Source of the DNA: CATOSP01 sp965197545
GTDB taxonomy: Bacteria > Chloroflexota > Dehalococcoidia > Lucifugimonadales > UBA3495
Direction: 5' to 3'
Length of the DNA: 64,000 nucleotides
Assembly: GCA_965197545.1 (NCBI GenBank)
Contig: CBDANJ010000005.1
Location: 1 to 64,000 of the forward strand
Part shown: positions 44,262 to 53,917 of the stretch, piece after piece
Layout of the letters: every line of letters starts with the position of its first letter
Position numbering within the stretch: the first letter of the stretch is position 1
Program-made: the position numbers and the translations under genes
Notes under the pieces: model-generated
Databases searched by the model: none
Seen by the model: only the letters and a program-made list of their open reading frames with translations
Told to the model about the DNA's origin: nothing

Positions 44262-44507
44262 GTGCCTCCACCCCCGCCTTCCCTGGATGCTCCGCTCCCA
44301 GGCTGGCGTTCCCACCGCCTGGACAACGGGGACTGGGGCTCCATCTATCTTGGCGATCCCGCTGTGTTGCCCTCTGAGCTCGTCGGTGCAAAGATCGTCA
44401 TGCAGTCGCGAAACGGCCAATCTTGGACCACCAACGTAACGACTGTCCTGGACCGTGGCAGCAGTCAGGTCATCGTCGCCGACTCCGGGAGGCCTTCGGA
44501 ACCTTGA
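44262..44507 (+). CDS. hypothetical protein, possibly 5'-truncated
   Basis: 81 residues beginning with a Pro-rich start 10 bp past the MITE. Body LPGWRSHRLDNGDWGSIYLG, then LVGAKIVMQSRNGQSWTTNV, reads like a small beta-barrel fold. No start site is convincing and the 5' end may have been replaced by the MITE. Not recognised. Confidence 0.4.
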   Translation: MPPPPPSLDAPLPGWRSHRLDNGDWGSIYLGDPAVLPSELVGAKIVMQSRNGQSWTTNVTTVLDRGSSQVIVADSGRPSEP

Positions 44508-44512
44508 TTTCC

Positions 44513-44538
44513 GGCTCCTGCCCAATTGGGCAGGAGCC
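44513..44538. terminator. 26-bp perfect palindrome
   Basis: GGCTCCTGCCCAA followed by its reverse complement TTGGGCAGGAGCC. There is no T run, so it could be a weak terminator after the preceding frame or an operator of the gene starting 35 bp downstream. Confidence 0.45.
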
Positions 44539-44572
44539 CACAGATTCGTCCATCTCAAAGCAAGGAGAAACC

Positions 44573-44746
44573 ATGAGTAAAGACAAAGCAGAAGACGACG
44601 CGAAGAAAATTGTGAGAGAAGAAACTGAACGGACCAAGCGCAGCGATGCGCGGAGGCAGAAACCGGAGAAGCAGGGGGGATTCGGGGACCTGTTCGAGGA
44701 TATGTGGAGTGACCTGGAGGACTACGGGGATTCAAAAAAGGGGTGA
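44573..44746 (+). CDS. 57-residue charged hypothetical protein
   Basis: ATG 44573 after CAAGGAGAAACC opens MSKDKAEDDAKKIVREETER, a Lys/Glu-rich helix followed by GGFGDLFEDMWSDLEDYGDS. It is highly charged and soluble. Family unknown. Confidence 0.55.
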   Translation: MSKDKAEDDAKKIVREETERTKRSDARRQKPEKQGGFGDLFEDMWSDLEDYGDSKKG

Positions 44747-44868
44747 GTATGGCGAGGTGGAATCAAGAATCGTTCCTTTGTGCAACCCTCTGGCGGTGCA
44801 GAGTGGCTCTCTGAGCTTGAGTTCCTGTCTCTTTGTGGTGGTTCTTTTCCCGGGGCTTTGTTTCTGGT

Positions 44869-44990
44869 GATTTTTCCACAGGATTAGTCGCTCTTACTAC
44901 TTGTACATCTTCTACTTGATCTTATTACTTGAGTGTCGTGGTGAATGTTCGAAGATTTCACCCCCGAATCGTGGTGAATGTTCGTGGAAA
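44869..44990 (-). other. RepA-type origin D with two iterons
   Basis: Read on the minus strand, iteron CGAACATTCACCACGA occurs twice (44936-44951 and 44969-44984, 33 bp apart), followed by the CAAGTAATAAG stretch, AGCGACTAATCC and a DnaA-box-like TGTGGAAAA at 44873-44881. A beta-barrel gene now separates it from the repA remnant at 45919. Confidence 0.7.
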
Positions 44991-45118
44991 ACTCTCCGGA
45001 ATCACAGGAAGCTGTGGAAAGCGCCCTCAGCTGCTCTGACGGAGGAATGGCGGGGGTCGAGGGATGCGGGATCAGCATTCCCTTGGCCGACCCGCGCTCT
45101 TCAAACGCCAGGGTAGAA

Positions 45119-45907
45119 TCAAAACCGGAATCGGATGCCTGCCTCGATCTGGTCGGCATCGATCGGCGCCCCCCGGCTAGAGCGAAAGCGATAGCCAAAG
45201 TGGAACTCCACGCGCGGGGAGACCCGAGTCGAGAGGCCCGCCATGATCTGATAGGCAAACCGGGAATCCTCGTATGCGACGGTGGTCCTGAGAGGTTCGG
45301 TGGGAAAGCCGATGGTGGGAAGCTCGATGTTGGGAAAGATGATGTTGGGAAGGCCGATGGTTCCGAGTTCGTTCTCAACGGTGACGGTGGAGGTGAAGGC
45401 CCCATCATGGAAGAAGGCTCCAAGACCGAACCCGGCATAGGGACTCACTCTCCATTTGGGATAGCGGTAGTAGACATTGCCCATGAGGGAATGGGTCTTG
45501 ATCTCTCCGTCGCTTTCTATGGTGATAGAGGGAAAGGGAATTTCAAAGCCTTCAACAATCAACCCGCCGACGCGTCCCGCCCGGGCTTGCCCTCCGCTGG
45601 CCTGGGAAAGATTGACGATGGGATTACCGATACCGACTTTCTGGTATCCCCATTCCATCTCCGTCGAGAAGCCCTCTTTGAAGGCGTAACCGAAGGCTGC
45701 TGTAAACCCGCCTCCAGCTTTAAAATTGTCCCCTGGACCGCCGAGGCCGGCCGCTTGGCCCTTCGGGTCGTATGGGAAAACGGCTGATCCAGCAAAACCG
45801 ACAAAAAACTCACCGTCTTTGTCAGCATCCTGCGCATTCAGAGGGCTATACGAGGACAAGACGACGAATAGGGTGAATAGGGTGAAAAAATATCGAAGGA
45901 GGTTCAT
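45119..45907 (-). CDS. outer-membrane beta-barrel protein
   Basis: 262 residues from ATG 45907 (MNLLRYFFTLFTLFVVLSSY), signal peptide ending near LNAQ. Alternating amphipathic strands (FFVGFAGSAVFP, AYQIMAGLSTRVSPRVEFHFGYRF) end in a terminal Phe (EAGIRFRF), the usual C-terminal beta signal of outer-membrane barrels. The Pro/Ile-rich insert GLPNIIFPNIELPTIGFP may be a surface loop. Confidence 0.75.
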   Translation of the reverse strand: MNLLRYFFTLFTLFVVLSSYSPLNAQDADKDGEFFVGFAGSAVFPYDPKGQAAGLGGPGDNFKAGGGFTAAFGYAFKEGFSTEMEWGYQKVGIGNPIVNLSQASGGQARAGRVGGLIVEGFEIPFPSITIESDGEIKTHSLMGNVYYRYPKWRVSPYAGFGLGAFFHDGAFTSTVTVENELGTIGLPNIIFPNIELPTIGFPTEPLRTTVAYEDSRFAYQIMAGLSTRVSPRVEFHFGYRFRSSRGAPIDADQIEAGIRFRF

Positions 45908-45918
45908 TCCCACAATCT

Positions 45919-46051
45919 TCAACTACTCAGCCTGGGAATGGAAGATTTGGAGGGCGAGAGGATCAGCACGCCCTTGGCCGTCGAGTAGTTGAGGCCCGCC
46001 CAGGCGATTTTGATCTTCTTGAGCTCCCGCGAACAATCTTTACGGAAGTTA
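45919..46051 (-). pseudogene. repA: repA C-terminal fragment
   Basis: NFRKDCSRELKKIKIAWAGL, NYSTAKGVLILSPSKSSI-PRLSS-stop aligns with the RepA C-terminus. It is cut on its upstream side by the IS6-family element at 46052. Confidence 0.8.
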
Positions 46052-46878
46052 GGTTCTGGTGCAGACAGCGAAGGGGATTGGCGATAATGGGATAGGGCGC
46101 ATCGCAAAACTGAACGGAATCCTCTATTTGCCGGACGTTGGTTCGAAGACGACATCATTCTCCTCTGCCTTCGCTGGTATTTTCGCTTCAAACTAAGTTA
46201 CCGAGACCTGGTCGCGATTTTAGGTGAGCGGGGTTTATCGATTTCGCATACCACGATCTTGCGTTGGGTCATTCGCTATGCCGAAACCTGCAAAAAGCGT
46301 TGGAGCCGATTCGAGTGGCAGGTGGGTGGGAGCTGGCGAGTTGATGAAACGTTCATCAAGGTTCGGGGCCAGTTGATGTACCTGTATCGAGCCGTGGACG
46401 GACAGGGCAACACCGTGGAGTTCTTTCTCAGTCGAACACGTGGCATCGCGGCGGCGGAGGCATTCTTTCGCAAGGCACTGAAGCATCATCGGGAGCCACA
46501 CAGCATCACCTTGGATGGCCACCGGCCGAGCCATAGCGCGCTGCGGCGCATGGGAATGAACGGGGAGTTCAACTTCCGGGGCCCGAACCCGGTGAGAATT
46601 CGTTGCTGTCAATACCTGAACAATGTTGTGGAGCAGGACCACCGCCGGGTGAAGGGGCGATTGCGCCCGATGTTGGGGTTCAAAACGTTCTACAATGCGC
46701 GACGCGTCATTATCGGCATCGAACTGGCGCAGAAGATTCACAAACGCCAGTTCGCAATTCCGATCACCTTGCAGTCGAATCCCGCCGTGACCTGGCGTCA
46801 TGTCATGGCAGCATAGGCCGCATCGCCGCGGCGCACTCCTGGTCTTATCGCTCCGACAATCCTATCTGCACCAGAACC
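46052..46878 (+). mobile_element. IS6-family insertion sequence
   Basis: Terminal repeats GGTTCTGGTGCAGA (46052-46065) and TCTGCACCAGAACC (46865-46878) are perfect inverses; 827 bp. It lies at the break point of a repA copy. Confidence 0.85.
46110..46816 (+). CDS. IS6-family transposase
   Basis: About 230 residues. The N-terminal part FAGRWFEDDIILLCLRWYFR to HTTILRWVIRYAE is in frame though no ATG was found before 46259, so the start is uncertain. DDE core: WRVDETFIKVRG, SITLDGHRPSHSA, and NNVVEQDHRRVKGRLRPML with the Glu. The triad looks complete. Confidence 0.85.
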
Positions 46879-47023
46879 GCCTTAGCGTTGGATTTTGCAC
46901 CGTTGCTACCGTAACCCCGCATAGAGCCCCCCCCGGGGTGGCCCTCACAAGCAGCAATGGGGTCCGGGCTACAGCACGGGCGCGTCTCGGCAGCATGAAT
47001 CGCGTCTTCAGACGGACCCTCGT
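46879..47023. other. short intergenic stretch
   Basis: Nothing identifiable between the IS6 element and the 3' end of the TonB-dependent receptor gene. Confidence 0.5.
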
Positions 47024-49861
47024 CTAGAAGTAAGAGCTGAGGCGAAAGTAGTAGTAGCCTCCGTTGAAGCCGAACGGCGAGAACTGGCCGTAACGATTCC
47101 CGGTGTTGGCCGCCGCGAACGGGTTTTCATCCGGGTAAGTGTTCAGGACGTTCTGGCCGCCGATGGCCAGTGTGGCAAACTCACTGAGCGGCACGCTGAA
47201 ATCGACGTCGAGGAGGGCCTTGCCGTTGTAGGGGTCGTAGAGCGTCGCCATGGCCGAGCCCAGTCCCGCCTGCGCATCCTCGCTATCCCAGTACGAGCCG
47301 AAGTAGTTCAGGCGGGTTAGCAGGCTCCACCGGCGAGCGTCGTGTTTGATGGAGAAATTCCAGCGGGTCTGAGGCAGCCCTCTCTCCAATTCGCTGATCC
47401 TGATCTCATCAATCGTATCGGCGCTGTAGGTCGTGATCTTTGTCCGGGTATGGTTGAACACAACGCTGAACGACGTGTTGCCGCCGAGGGCCATCGGCCT
47501 GAAGGTCGAGATCAGGTCGATTCCGTGGGTCTTGGTCGAAAAATCGTTCACGAAGAACCGGAACTCCGCTAAGTTGGCCGCCTCGGCCACCCCCGCCGCC
47601 AGAAGCTCATCGACTTCAGTCTGCGAGAGCGAGAAGTCCTGAGTCAAGGCGATGCGATCGGAGACGTCTATTCGGAAGTAGTCGGCCGTGAAGGTGAACG
47701 GGCCCTCCTCGGCGACCATTCCGACAGCGTAGTTCTTCGAAGTTTCCGGCTGGAGCGGCTCCCCACCTCGCAGTTGGGCGACCGGATTGGTCGATGGAAT
47801 AACGCCGAGGTTGATGAGATCTCCGAGATCGAAGTCGAATTCAGTCGTCACGTTGAAGGCGTTTTGCTGGCCGGGCGTCGGCGCGCGGAAGCCGGTGCTC
47901 ACGGCGCCGCGCAACGCGACCGCGTCAGACACTTCGTAGCGCCCGGAGAATTTACCGTTAACCGTGGTGCCAAAGTCCGCAAAATTCTCGATCCGGGCAG
48001 CTACGCCGATGGTCCAGGGATCATCTTGGCCGCCGAACTCAACGTCGTTGTAGACCGCAATGTTGCTGCGGTCCCATTCCCCCGCCGCGACATCTGCCCT
48101 GAAGCCGTTGAATCCGTTCGAACCGGAACTGAAACCCTGCCCGGCATAGGGACCGATCTCCCACGAGGCCGCATCGCCGGCACCAATCTTGAACTGCTCG
48201 TTGCGCCACTCGGCGCCGGTGGCCAGGTTGATCCTGTCGCTGGCGGCATAGGAGAGGTCAAGGTTGACGTTGACCTCGGTCTGTGTGTAGCTGCCGGGAT
48301 TGAAGCTGGTCGGACTTTCCGGACCGAGCGAAGCGTTGACGGTGTTGTTGATAAAGAAGTCCACATTATTCGAACCGACACTGATGCTCGTGTCCCATAC
48401 GAGGCGGTTGGTGATCAGTCCGCGAAGTCCGGAAACCAGCGACGCGTCTGTCGAGGTGCCGCCGAACTGCGGCGTGAAGCCGCCCCGGAATTCCTCCCGC
48501 AATTCCTGCATGGAGAAACAGTTGGGATCAGCAAAGACCTGATCGAGGGCGGCTTGATCGGACACCACTCCTCCGGTGACAGCCACCTGCGGGCAGTTCG
48601 CGGAGCCTGCGCCGCGAGCGGCGAGCACATCGCCAATGAGCAAATGCCCGTCGCCATTTCTAACACTGCCAAAGACTCCGCCACGGGTGGCCGGATTCCG
48701 GTAGTAGAAACCGCCGGTCACCTTTTTGGTGGCGTAGTTGGTGTGGCCGTAGAACTCTAGGCCGTCGTTGTTGAACGGGACGCCGAAGTTGCCGAACAGC
48801 TTCAGGTTATCGTCAACCAGCGGTGAGCCCCATACCTGAGCCGGGTCCCGCACGTATGTGTTGCCGGCCGAGATGAGGGCGATGGCGTCGTTGCGCTGGA
48901 CGGATCGGTTGGTCGGGTTCGAGCTGCCGTACTCGATGCTGAGGTTGAAAAAGCCTTCGGGTCCGAGCGGCAGCCCAACATTGCCGGCAAAGCTATACGC
49001 GAGTCCATGCCCACCGGCGTCGGAATAAAGCCTCGAGTCGCCATAGTTGCCGTCGCGGTGCGCACCAGCACGGAACTCCACACTGCCGCCGGAACGGGCA
49101 TCTTTGAGCTGAAAGTTCATCACGCCGGCGATGGCATCCGAGCCGTACTGGGCCGCTGCGCCGTCGCGCAGCACCTCCGCCTGCCGGAGCGCGATGGCCG
49201 GGATGACGGAGAGGTCCGGACCTTGAGCGCCGTCAGCGACGCCGTTTCCCAGCCACTGAATGATCGCCGCGCGGTGGCGGCGCTTACCGTTCACCAGTAC
49301 CAGCGTGTGATCGGGTGGCAGATTGCGTAGGTTCGCCGGTCGGACGATCGTTGCTGCGTCGCTGATCGGCTGGGTGTTAACGTTGAAGGACGGCGTCACC
49401 GTGCGCATCAGGTCGCTTACGTCGGTAATGCCTTGGCTAACGAGTTCCTCGCCGGCAATGACGTCCACCGGAACGGTCGACTCGGTGGCCGTGCGCGCCC
49501 CCGCGCGGCTGCCGACGACGACGAGAGTGTCGACCGCGCTGATCTCAAGGGTGAAGTTCCGTAGAACCTCTTGGCCAGCCGCCAGTTCCACATTGCTGTA
49601 GGTGCCCACTTCAAAGCCGGGTACATCCGCCGTTAGTGTGTAGATCCCGGGGGGCAAACCGGTGAACGCGTAATTCCCGGTTTCGTCCGTCAAGCGTGTC
49701 GTGGCCTCATCGGTCGTTTCGTGGATCACCGTGACGCTCGCGCCGGGAATGATGCCTCCGGTGCTGTCGGTTACGGTTCCCCTCACGGTGGTGCTCGCCT
49801 GGGACAGCACACTGACCAGCACACTCAACAACACAACACAACAACCAACGATTCTGCTCAT
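47024..49861 (-). CDS. TonB-dependent outer-membrane receptor
   Basis: 945 residues from ATG 49861 (MSRIVGCCVVLLSVLVSVLS) with AGAAAGGGA upstream; earlier in-frame ATGs would mask the signal. Domains: signal peptide to about 22, carboxypeptidase-regulatory-like Ig domain (VRGTVTDSTGGIIPGASVTV) to about 105, plug (VPVDVIAGEELVSQGITDV; RNLPPDHTLVLVNGKRRH), then a 22-strand barrel ending YYYFRLSSYF. The N-terminal extension suggests a carbohydrate/peptide-type ligand. No partner transporter is adjacent. Confidence 0.9.
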   Translation of the reverse strand: MSRIVGCCVVLLSVLVSVLSQASTTVRGTVTDSTGGIIPGASVTVIHETTDEATTRLTDETGNYAFTGLPPGIYTLTADVPGFEVGTYSNVELAAGQEVLRNFTLEISAVDTLVVVGSRAGARTATESTVPVDVIAGEELVSQGITDVSDLMRTVTPSFNVNTQPISDAATIVRPANLRNLPPDHTLVLVNGKRRHRAAIIQWLGNGVADGAQGPDLSVIPAIALRQAEVLRDGAAAQYGSDAIAGVMNFQLKDARSGGSVEFRAGAHRDGNYGDSRLYSDAGGHGLAYSFAGNVGLPLGPEGFFNLSIEYGSSNPTNRSVQRNDAIALISAGNTYVRDPAQVWGSPLVDDNLKLFGNFGVPFNNDGLEFYGHTNYATKKVTGGFYYRNPATRGGVFGSVRNGDGHLLIGDVLAARGAGSANCPQVAVTGGVVSDQAALDQVFADPNCFSMQELREEFRGGFTPQFGGTSTDASLVSGLRGLITNRLVWDTSISVGSNNVDFFINNTVNASLGPESPTSFNPGSYTQTEVNVNLDLSYAASDRINLATGAEWRNEQFKIGAGDAASWEIGPYAGQGFSSGSNGFNGFRADVAAGEWDRSNIAVYNDVEFGGQDDPWTIGVAARIENFADFGTTVNGKFSGRYEVSDAVALRGAVSTGFRAPTPGQQNAFNVTTEFDFDLGDLINLGVIPSTNPVAQLRGGEPLQPETSKNYAVGMVAEEGPFTFTADYFRIDVSDRIALTQDFSLSQTEVDELLAAGVAEAANLAEFRFFVNDFSTKTHGIDLISTFRPMALGGNTSFSVVFNHTRTKITTYSADTIDEIRISELERGLPQTRWNFSIKHDARRWSLLTRLNYFGSYWDSEDAQAGLGSAMATLYDPYNGKALLDVDFSVPLSEFATLAIGGQNVLNTYPDENPFAAANTGNRYGQFSPFGFNGGYYYFRLSSYF

Positions 49862-50187
49862 AATGTTTCCCTTTCTAAGTGCTGTCGTAAAATGGACTTC
49901 TTCGGCTTCGGCGGTCCGGTCGAAGCTAAGTGGAGTCATCACCAGGCTCAATCATTATAATAGTAACCCGGTGTGGGTTATCAACTCCAGCGATGATCCG
50001 CAAGGGTATTTTCATTGTTCTTCAGTGTCCTGTTGAGTGGAAACACCTGAAAATCAAGAACCCCGGAAGTAGCCTCCGCAGAGGGGGTGGGTCAAGGCGC
50101 TGCGTACGCCTCCTACGCTTCGCTACGGCCCTGCGGGTGGACTCCTCCCCTCCGCTGCGGCTCAGGCGGCTGGTAGGGCCGAAAGGT

Positions 50188-50222
50188 CCCCGCTCGGCCC
50201 GTCCGCAACGGGCCGAGCGGGG
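50188..50222. repeat. 15-bp stem hairpin
   Basis: Arms CCCCGCTCGGCCCGT and ACGGGCCGAGCGGGG around CCGCA. There is no T run. The surrounding 49952-50327 has no gene that I can support. Confidence 0.5.
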
Positions 50223-50327
50223 ATCATTACGAGACGAGGGAAAGGAGATCAGAGCCGCCCGAGCTTCTGAGCCAGTACACCTGGGCTCAACTGCTCATCC
50301 TTGAAATTGTGCGATAGCTAACCCGGC

Positions 50328-51323
50328 CTACGGACCCTCATCCGGATGATAGTAGCCGGAGCCGACCAGGATCGGCAGACCATAGACCACGACCCTCTTG
50401 ACGAAAGTCACCTTGCGTTCCAGCCTCCTGGTGGAAGGGTTTACAGTCGAGTAGTAGAGGAAGGATTCTCCGAAGGCGGCCCCCACACTTACGAGATCCT
50501 GACCTTCAAGCGATGTGTTGATGTAGGGATCTAGCTCGGATACGCCGTACAACCGGCTGAAAGGATCTCCGTTGAACAGAGAGATTCCGTAGGCGTCCAC
50601 GCCGAACAGGTAGATCGAGCCGTTCCCCCAACGCGGATCGGTGGTCAGGGACCGGACGGCGAAGTATCCCTGCGACTCAAGCTCCATGGCGGCGCAACGG
50701 ACAAACTCCTGCAGCTTCTCTTTGGAAGGATCAGCGTCAAGCCCCATGGCGTGGACCTCTTCACTTCTGCACGTGCCGGGGAGATCGCGGCGATACACGC
50801 CCGCGCCGATCGTGGCAAGGGCCCCGTCCCAGTCGATGCTCTTGAGGTAAGAAGCCTTCGGCTCATCCCTGCCGGTCGCCGGGTTTAAGAAGGAGTAGTA
50901 GATCCAGCCATCTCCAGCGCTGTTCACGATGCGATGCTGTTCCCGGTACCAGTCGTTGCCGAAGGCGTCGATCAGCAGTCCCCACGGGAGCCCTTCTCTC
51001 GAAGGATCGGGTGGGAAGACGAACGGTCGAGACAGGTCGGACATGGGGGTCACTTCGTCGACGAAGATATAGGTCGGTCCGCTTTTCCAACGCTCGTCCT
51101 CGTTAAAGGCCCGGCGGGCCTCCTCAAAGCCCACTTCCTGGACGAACTCGTAGGCGCATTGAACGAACGCTTCAACGCCCTCCGGGGAGCGAACGGCGCG
51201 AGCAGTGATGTAGTGATCCGCGCAAGACAGTGGTTCAGCGGTGCCCTCCTGGGCAACGAGAGTCGGCGTAGCGGCGCAAAGTAGGATTGAGGAAATCAGG
51301 AATAAGGAGAATGTATGTTTCAT
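50328..51323 (-). CDS. exported double Cache-like sensor protein, paralogue
   Basis: 331 residues, starting MKHTFSLFLISSILLCAA, signal peptide to about 25. It is closely similar along its full length to the protein at 35006-35995 (EEARRAFNEDERWKSGPTYI; FVRCAAMELESQGYF; LPILVGSGYYHPDEGP). Two Cache_2-like halves, no output domain. The downstream border is 15 bp after the conserved GLPILVGSGYY end. Confidence 0.7.
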   Translation of the reverse strand: MKHTFSLFLISSILLCAATPTLVAQEGTAEPLSCADHYITARAVRSPEGVEAFVQCAYEFVQEVGFEEARRAFNEDERWKSGPTYIFVDEVTPMSDLSRPFVFPPDPSREGLPWGLLIDAFGNDWYREQHRIVNSAGDGWIYYSFLNPATGRDEPKASYLKSIDWDGALATIGAGVYRRDLPGTCRSEEVHAMGLDADPSKEKLQEFVRCAAMELESQGYFAVRSLTTDPRWGNGSIYLFGVDAYGISLFNGDPFSRLYGVSELDPYINTSLEGQDLVSVGAAFGESFLYYSTVNPSTRRLERKVTFVKRVVVYGLPILVGSGYYHPDEGP

Positions 51324-51406
51324 AGTCTGCCCATTTTCTCACACCCACCCACCCAAACCAAGACCACCGGAGAGGACCTCTCCTAACCAGGGGCAGTAAT
51401 GATAAC

Positions 51407-52200
51407 GGCACTGTCAGAAGAAACGGGCTTGAGTCGACGAGATGCGGCTTGTAGTGTCTTGGGATGAAGAACCCATTTCGCTATTTCAAGACTTCGCCCG
51501 AAATCATTCGTCTTGCCGTGATGATGTATGTGCGCTTCCCACTGTCGCTACGCAATGTCGAGGACCTTCTGCACGAGCGGGGGATCGAGGTGAGCCATGA
51601 GACGGTCCGGTTCTGGTGGAACCGGTTCGGCCCGATCTTCGCCGCAGAGATCCGCAAGAAGCGGATGGATCGAAAGCGCGCGTTTTCGGTTTGGCGGTGG
51701 CACCTCGATGAGGTGTTCGTAAAGATCAACGGCGAACGCCATTACCTTTGGCGCGCCGTTGACGACGAAGGCGAGGTGCTGGAGGCCTTTGTCTCGAAGA
51801 AGAGAGACCGCAAGGCCGCCGTGAAATTTCTTAGGAAACTGATGAAGCGCTACGGCAGACCGGATGCGATCATCACGGATCGGCTGAGATCGTACCGAGC
51901 GGCGTTGCGCGAACTGGCCGGATCCGGTCTGCATCAAGCCGGACGCTGGCTGAACAACCGGCCGTTTCGGCGACGAGAAGACGCCATGCTCGGTTTCAGG
52001 CGGATACGAACCCTTCAGAAATTCGTCACCGTTCATTCTTCCGTCTACAACCACTTCAATCTGCGACGACACCTCTGCTCACGGGACAATTTTACGCTCA
52101 ACCGCGTCGCCGCACTTGCCCAGTGGCGTCAGCTCGGAGCGGCCTAGTTCCCTCTCGCCGGCGGAGAACTTGGCCCTGCGAACTTTCCTCTGACAGTGCC
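51407..52200 (+). mobile_element. IS6-family element
   Basis: Ends GGCACTGTCAGA (51407-51418) and TCTGACAGTGCC (52189-52200), 794 bp. Same right end is found alone at 1018-1029 and a transposase tail at 8900-8960. Its ends share GGxACTGTCA with the MITEs. Confidence 0.85.
51464..52147 (+). CDS. IS6-family transposase, catalytic Glu deleted
   Basis: 227 residues, MKNPFRYFKTSPEIIRLAVM start, HTH, WHLDEVFVKINGERHYLWRA (first Asp), AIITDRLRSYRAALRELAGS (second Asp). Family members normally read NNRAENSHxPxRRRE; here it reads WLNNRPFRRREDAML, so 6-7 residues with the Glu are missing in frame. The rest is full length. It is probably inactive. Confidence 0.8.
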   Translation: MKNPFRYFKTSPEIIRLAVMMYVRFPLSLRNVEDLLHERGIEVSHETVRFWWNRFGPIFAAEIRKKRMDRKRAFSVWRWHLDEVFVKINGERHYLWRAVDDEGEVLEAFVSKKRDRKAAVKFLRKLMKRYGRPDAIITDRLRSYRAALRELAGSGLHQAGRWLNNRPFRRREDAMLGFRRIRTLQKFVTVHSSVYNHFNLRRHLCSRDNFTLNRVAALAQWRQLGAA

Positions 52201-52220
52201 TTCAACAGGGAATTCATCCT

Positions 52221-52270
52221 GACCTGCCCCCACAAGTGGGATCACCCTCTAAGTTAGACCCAGGACCAAT
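52221..52270 (-). mobile_element. IS3 end remnant
   Basis: TGACCTGCCCCCACAAGTGG followed by GATCACCCTCTAAGTTAGAC corresponds to the left end of the IS3 element (10097-10140) with changes. It is a solitary end. Confidence 0.65.
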
Positions 52271-52486
52271 GGTCCGCTACCCGGAACTTGGGCCACTTAA
52301 AAAGTCAGAGATCCGGTTGTTAGGACCCATCCGGCATGGCTGATGGGTCGGTTTCACCGGACCGGAAGGGGATGCACCGTTTTTCACTTGACGGTCATCG
52401 TCCTCATGCCACTTGCTCAGTCTGTTTTCGATGGATCTTTTGGAAGGCCTCCCGCGAGAAACTCGTGTGCGACCTCGGCATCGGGA

Positions 52487-53035
52487 CTAGAATCCCACCA
52501 AGATCCCGACGCTGGGCTCGAGAACATTCAGGGTTTGCCCCTCGACGCCGCGTATGGAGTGCAGGCGGACATCGAAGCGAAGTCCGATGGGTTCGATTAA
52601 TCCCACCTTCAATCCGCCCCCATAGTTGAAACTGAACTTCGTTCCGAAGCTAGCTGGCCCTTCACCTCCCGCACGAAAGACGCCAACCCCGGCCGTCGCG
52701 TAAGGCCGGAGTCTGGGGCCACCGGGCAATTCCACCCGCAGATTCGCACTGTAGAGAAAGGCATTGCCGTTGCTGTCAATGAAGTTCGGGCTGTACGCAA
52801 CCGTGTGCTCCAATCCCAGTGGCGCCACAGAATGATACAGCCTCGCTCCGAAGACTCCGAAGTCCTTGGGGTCGACCCTCGCCTGCCCGGCAGCACTACT
52901 CACCCCGCCCACTCCCGAACTCAGCGTGAGGGTGCCCGGATGCTGGAAGCCCCCAAAGACCGTAAAGTCCTGAGCATGGAGCGAACTTGCGAAACCCACC
53001 AACGCCACCGTCAGCAATTTTGGGAAGTATCTCAT
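52487..53035 (-). CDS. small outer-membrane beta-barrel protein
   Basis: 182 residues, MRYFPKLLTVALVGFASSLH signal, then strands such as DFTVFGGFQHPGTLTLSSG and LRPYATAGVGVFRAG, ending SVGILVGF with terminal Phe. It fits an 8-strand OmpA/OmpW-like barrel. The stop lies 220 bp from the IS3 remnant. Confidence 0.65.
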   Translation of the reverse strand: MRYFPKLLTVALVGFASSLHAQDFTVFGGFQHPGTLTLSSGVGGVSSAAGQARVDPKDFGVFGARLYHSVAPLGLEHTVAYSPNFIDSNGNAFLYSANLRVELPGGPRLRPYATAGVGVFRAGGEGPASFGTKFSFNYGGGLKVGLIEPIGLRFDVRLHSIRGVEGQTLNVLEPSVGILVGF

Positions 53036-53084
53036 CAGAAAAACTATATCCTACTCCCCCGACCGAAACGCTCGGGCAGCCGAC

Positions 53085-53125
53085 ACCACTAGTAAGAGCG
53101 ACTAACCTGTGGATAAACGGCCCGA
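53085..53125 (+). other. RepA-type origin remnant E
   Basis: ACTAGTAAGAGCGACTAACC then TGTGGATAA (DnaA box, 53109-53117) equals the distal end of the RepA origins. There are no iterons or repA here. Confidence 0.5.
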
Positions 53126-53231
53126 ACCCAAAGAACCACAGGCGACGAAGGCTGCGCCTAGACTGGAAGGGTAACCCAGTTACCTATGTCACCACGTTGG
53201 TTTATTGCTTCTGTCATGGTGCTTTGGATGT

Positions 53232-53900
53232 TGGTCCGCTGGCTTTGCCGCTCACCACCTGGACCGTCACCCGAGGTGCCCGGATAAGACTTTTACAGGA
53301 ACAATAAAGCTGATTAGCCACTCGGCCGTGGGTGGAAATCGTGAGTTCTACCAGGGGTTCCATCTCCGTCTGAACGGTTAGGCTTCCGTCCTCTTGTCCC
53401 TCCAGATCTTCCGTAACCTCCACTACCGATTCCGCTGCAATCTGATTACCCTCCGGATCGTAAAAGTGGAGGACGGAACGAGGGGGCTCCCTATTCACCA
53501 ACACCAGGTCGGAGGTGAATGGAAGCCCCATTGGCGAAATGCGCAAAGTCCAGAGCGAACTCCTCGACAGGCCCTTCGGGAAGATGGCTCAACTCCGCCA
53601 GGATCTCGCCCGTCAGCTGGTTGCGGTGGAGGGACAACGCCGGCAATCCGGCGAAGACGAGAAGGGCCGCCCGGTCTACGAGCAACATCAGCGGAGCAAA
53701 CCGATGATCCGGCAGTAGAAAGCACCTGTGCGCGATCTGTCCCTGTGATGTGTGCCATGCCCCATTCTGCCTCCAGTAGGCAGGGGGGCCGTCCCGGTGG
53801 CTTTTCACACAGTCTGGCTCCTTGGTGCAACCCGCCGTCACTAGGTTCCGGATCGACCGCCTCAAACCGCATAGAGTATCCTGTTCAGGCCCTTTTTTTG
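53232..53900 (-). pseudogene. exported protein, frameshifted remnant
   Basis: On the minus strand LTGEILAELSHLPEGPVEEF then ALDFAHFANG shifts frame at about 53535 into GLPFTSDLVLVNREP and FYDPEGNQIAAESVVEVTED, then PLVELTISTHG. This is a repeat typical of secreted proteins of the same kind as those at 24405 and 28350 (F-x-N-G ... TSDLVLVN). Start and end are uncertain. Confidence 0.55.
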
Positions 53901-53917
53901 CGCTCAAATCCTGTGAC

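Noticed and set aside
44448..44746. Plus-strand frame beginning at 44423
   Set aside because: Translation up to 44572 spans a palindrome and has no start; the internal ATG at 44573 with AAGGAG was used instead.
50080..50230. Possible rRNA remnant because of GC-rich palindromic text
   Set aside because: No conserved rRNA signature could be read; better explained as a hairpin.
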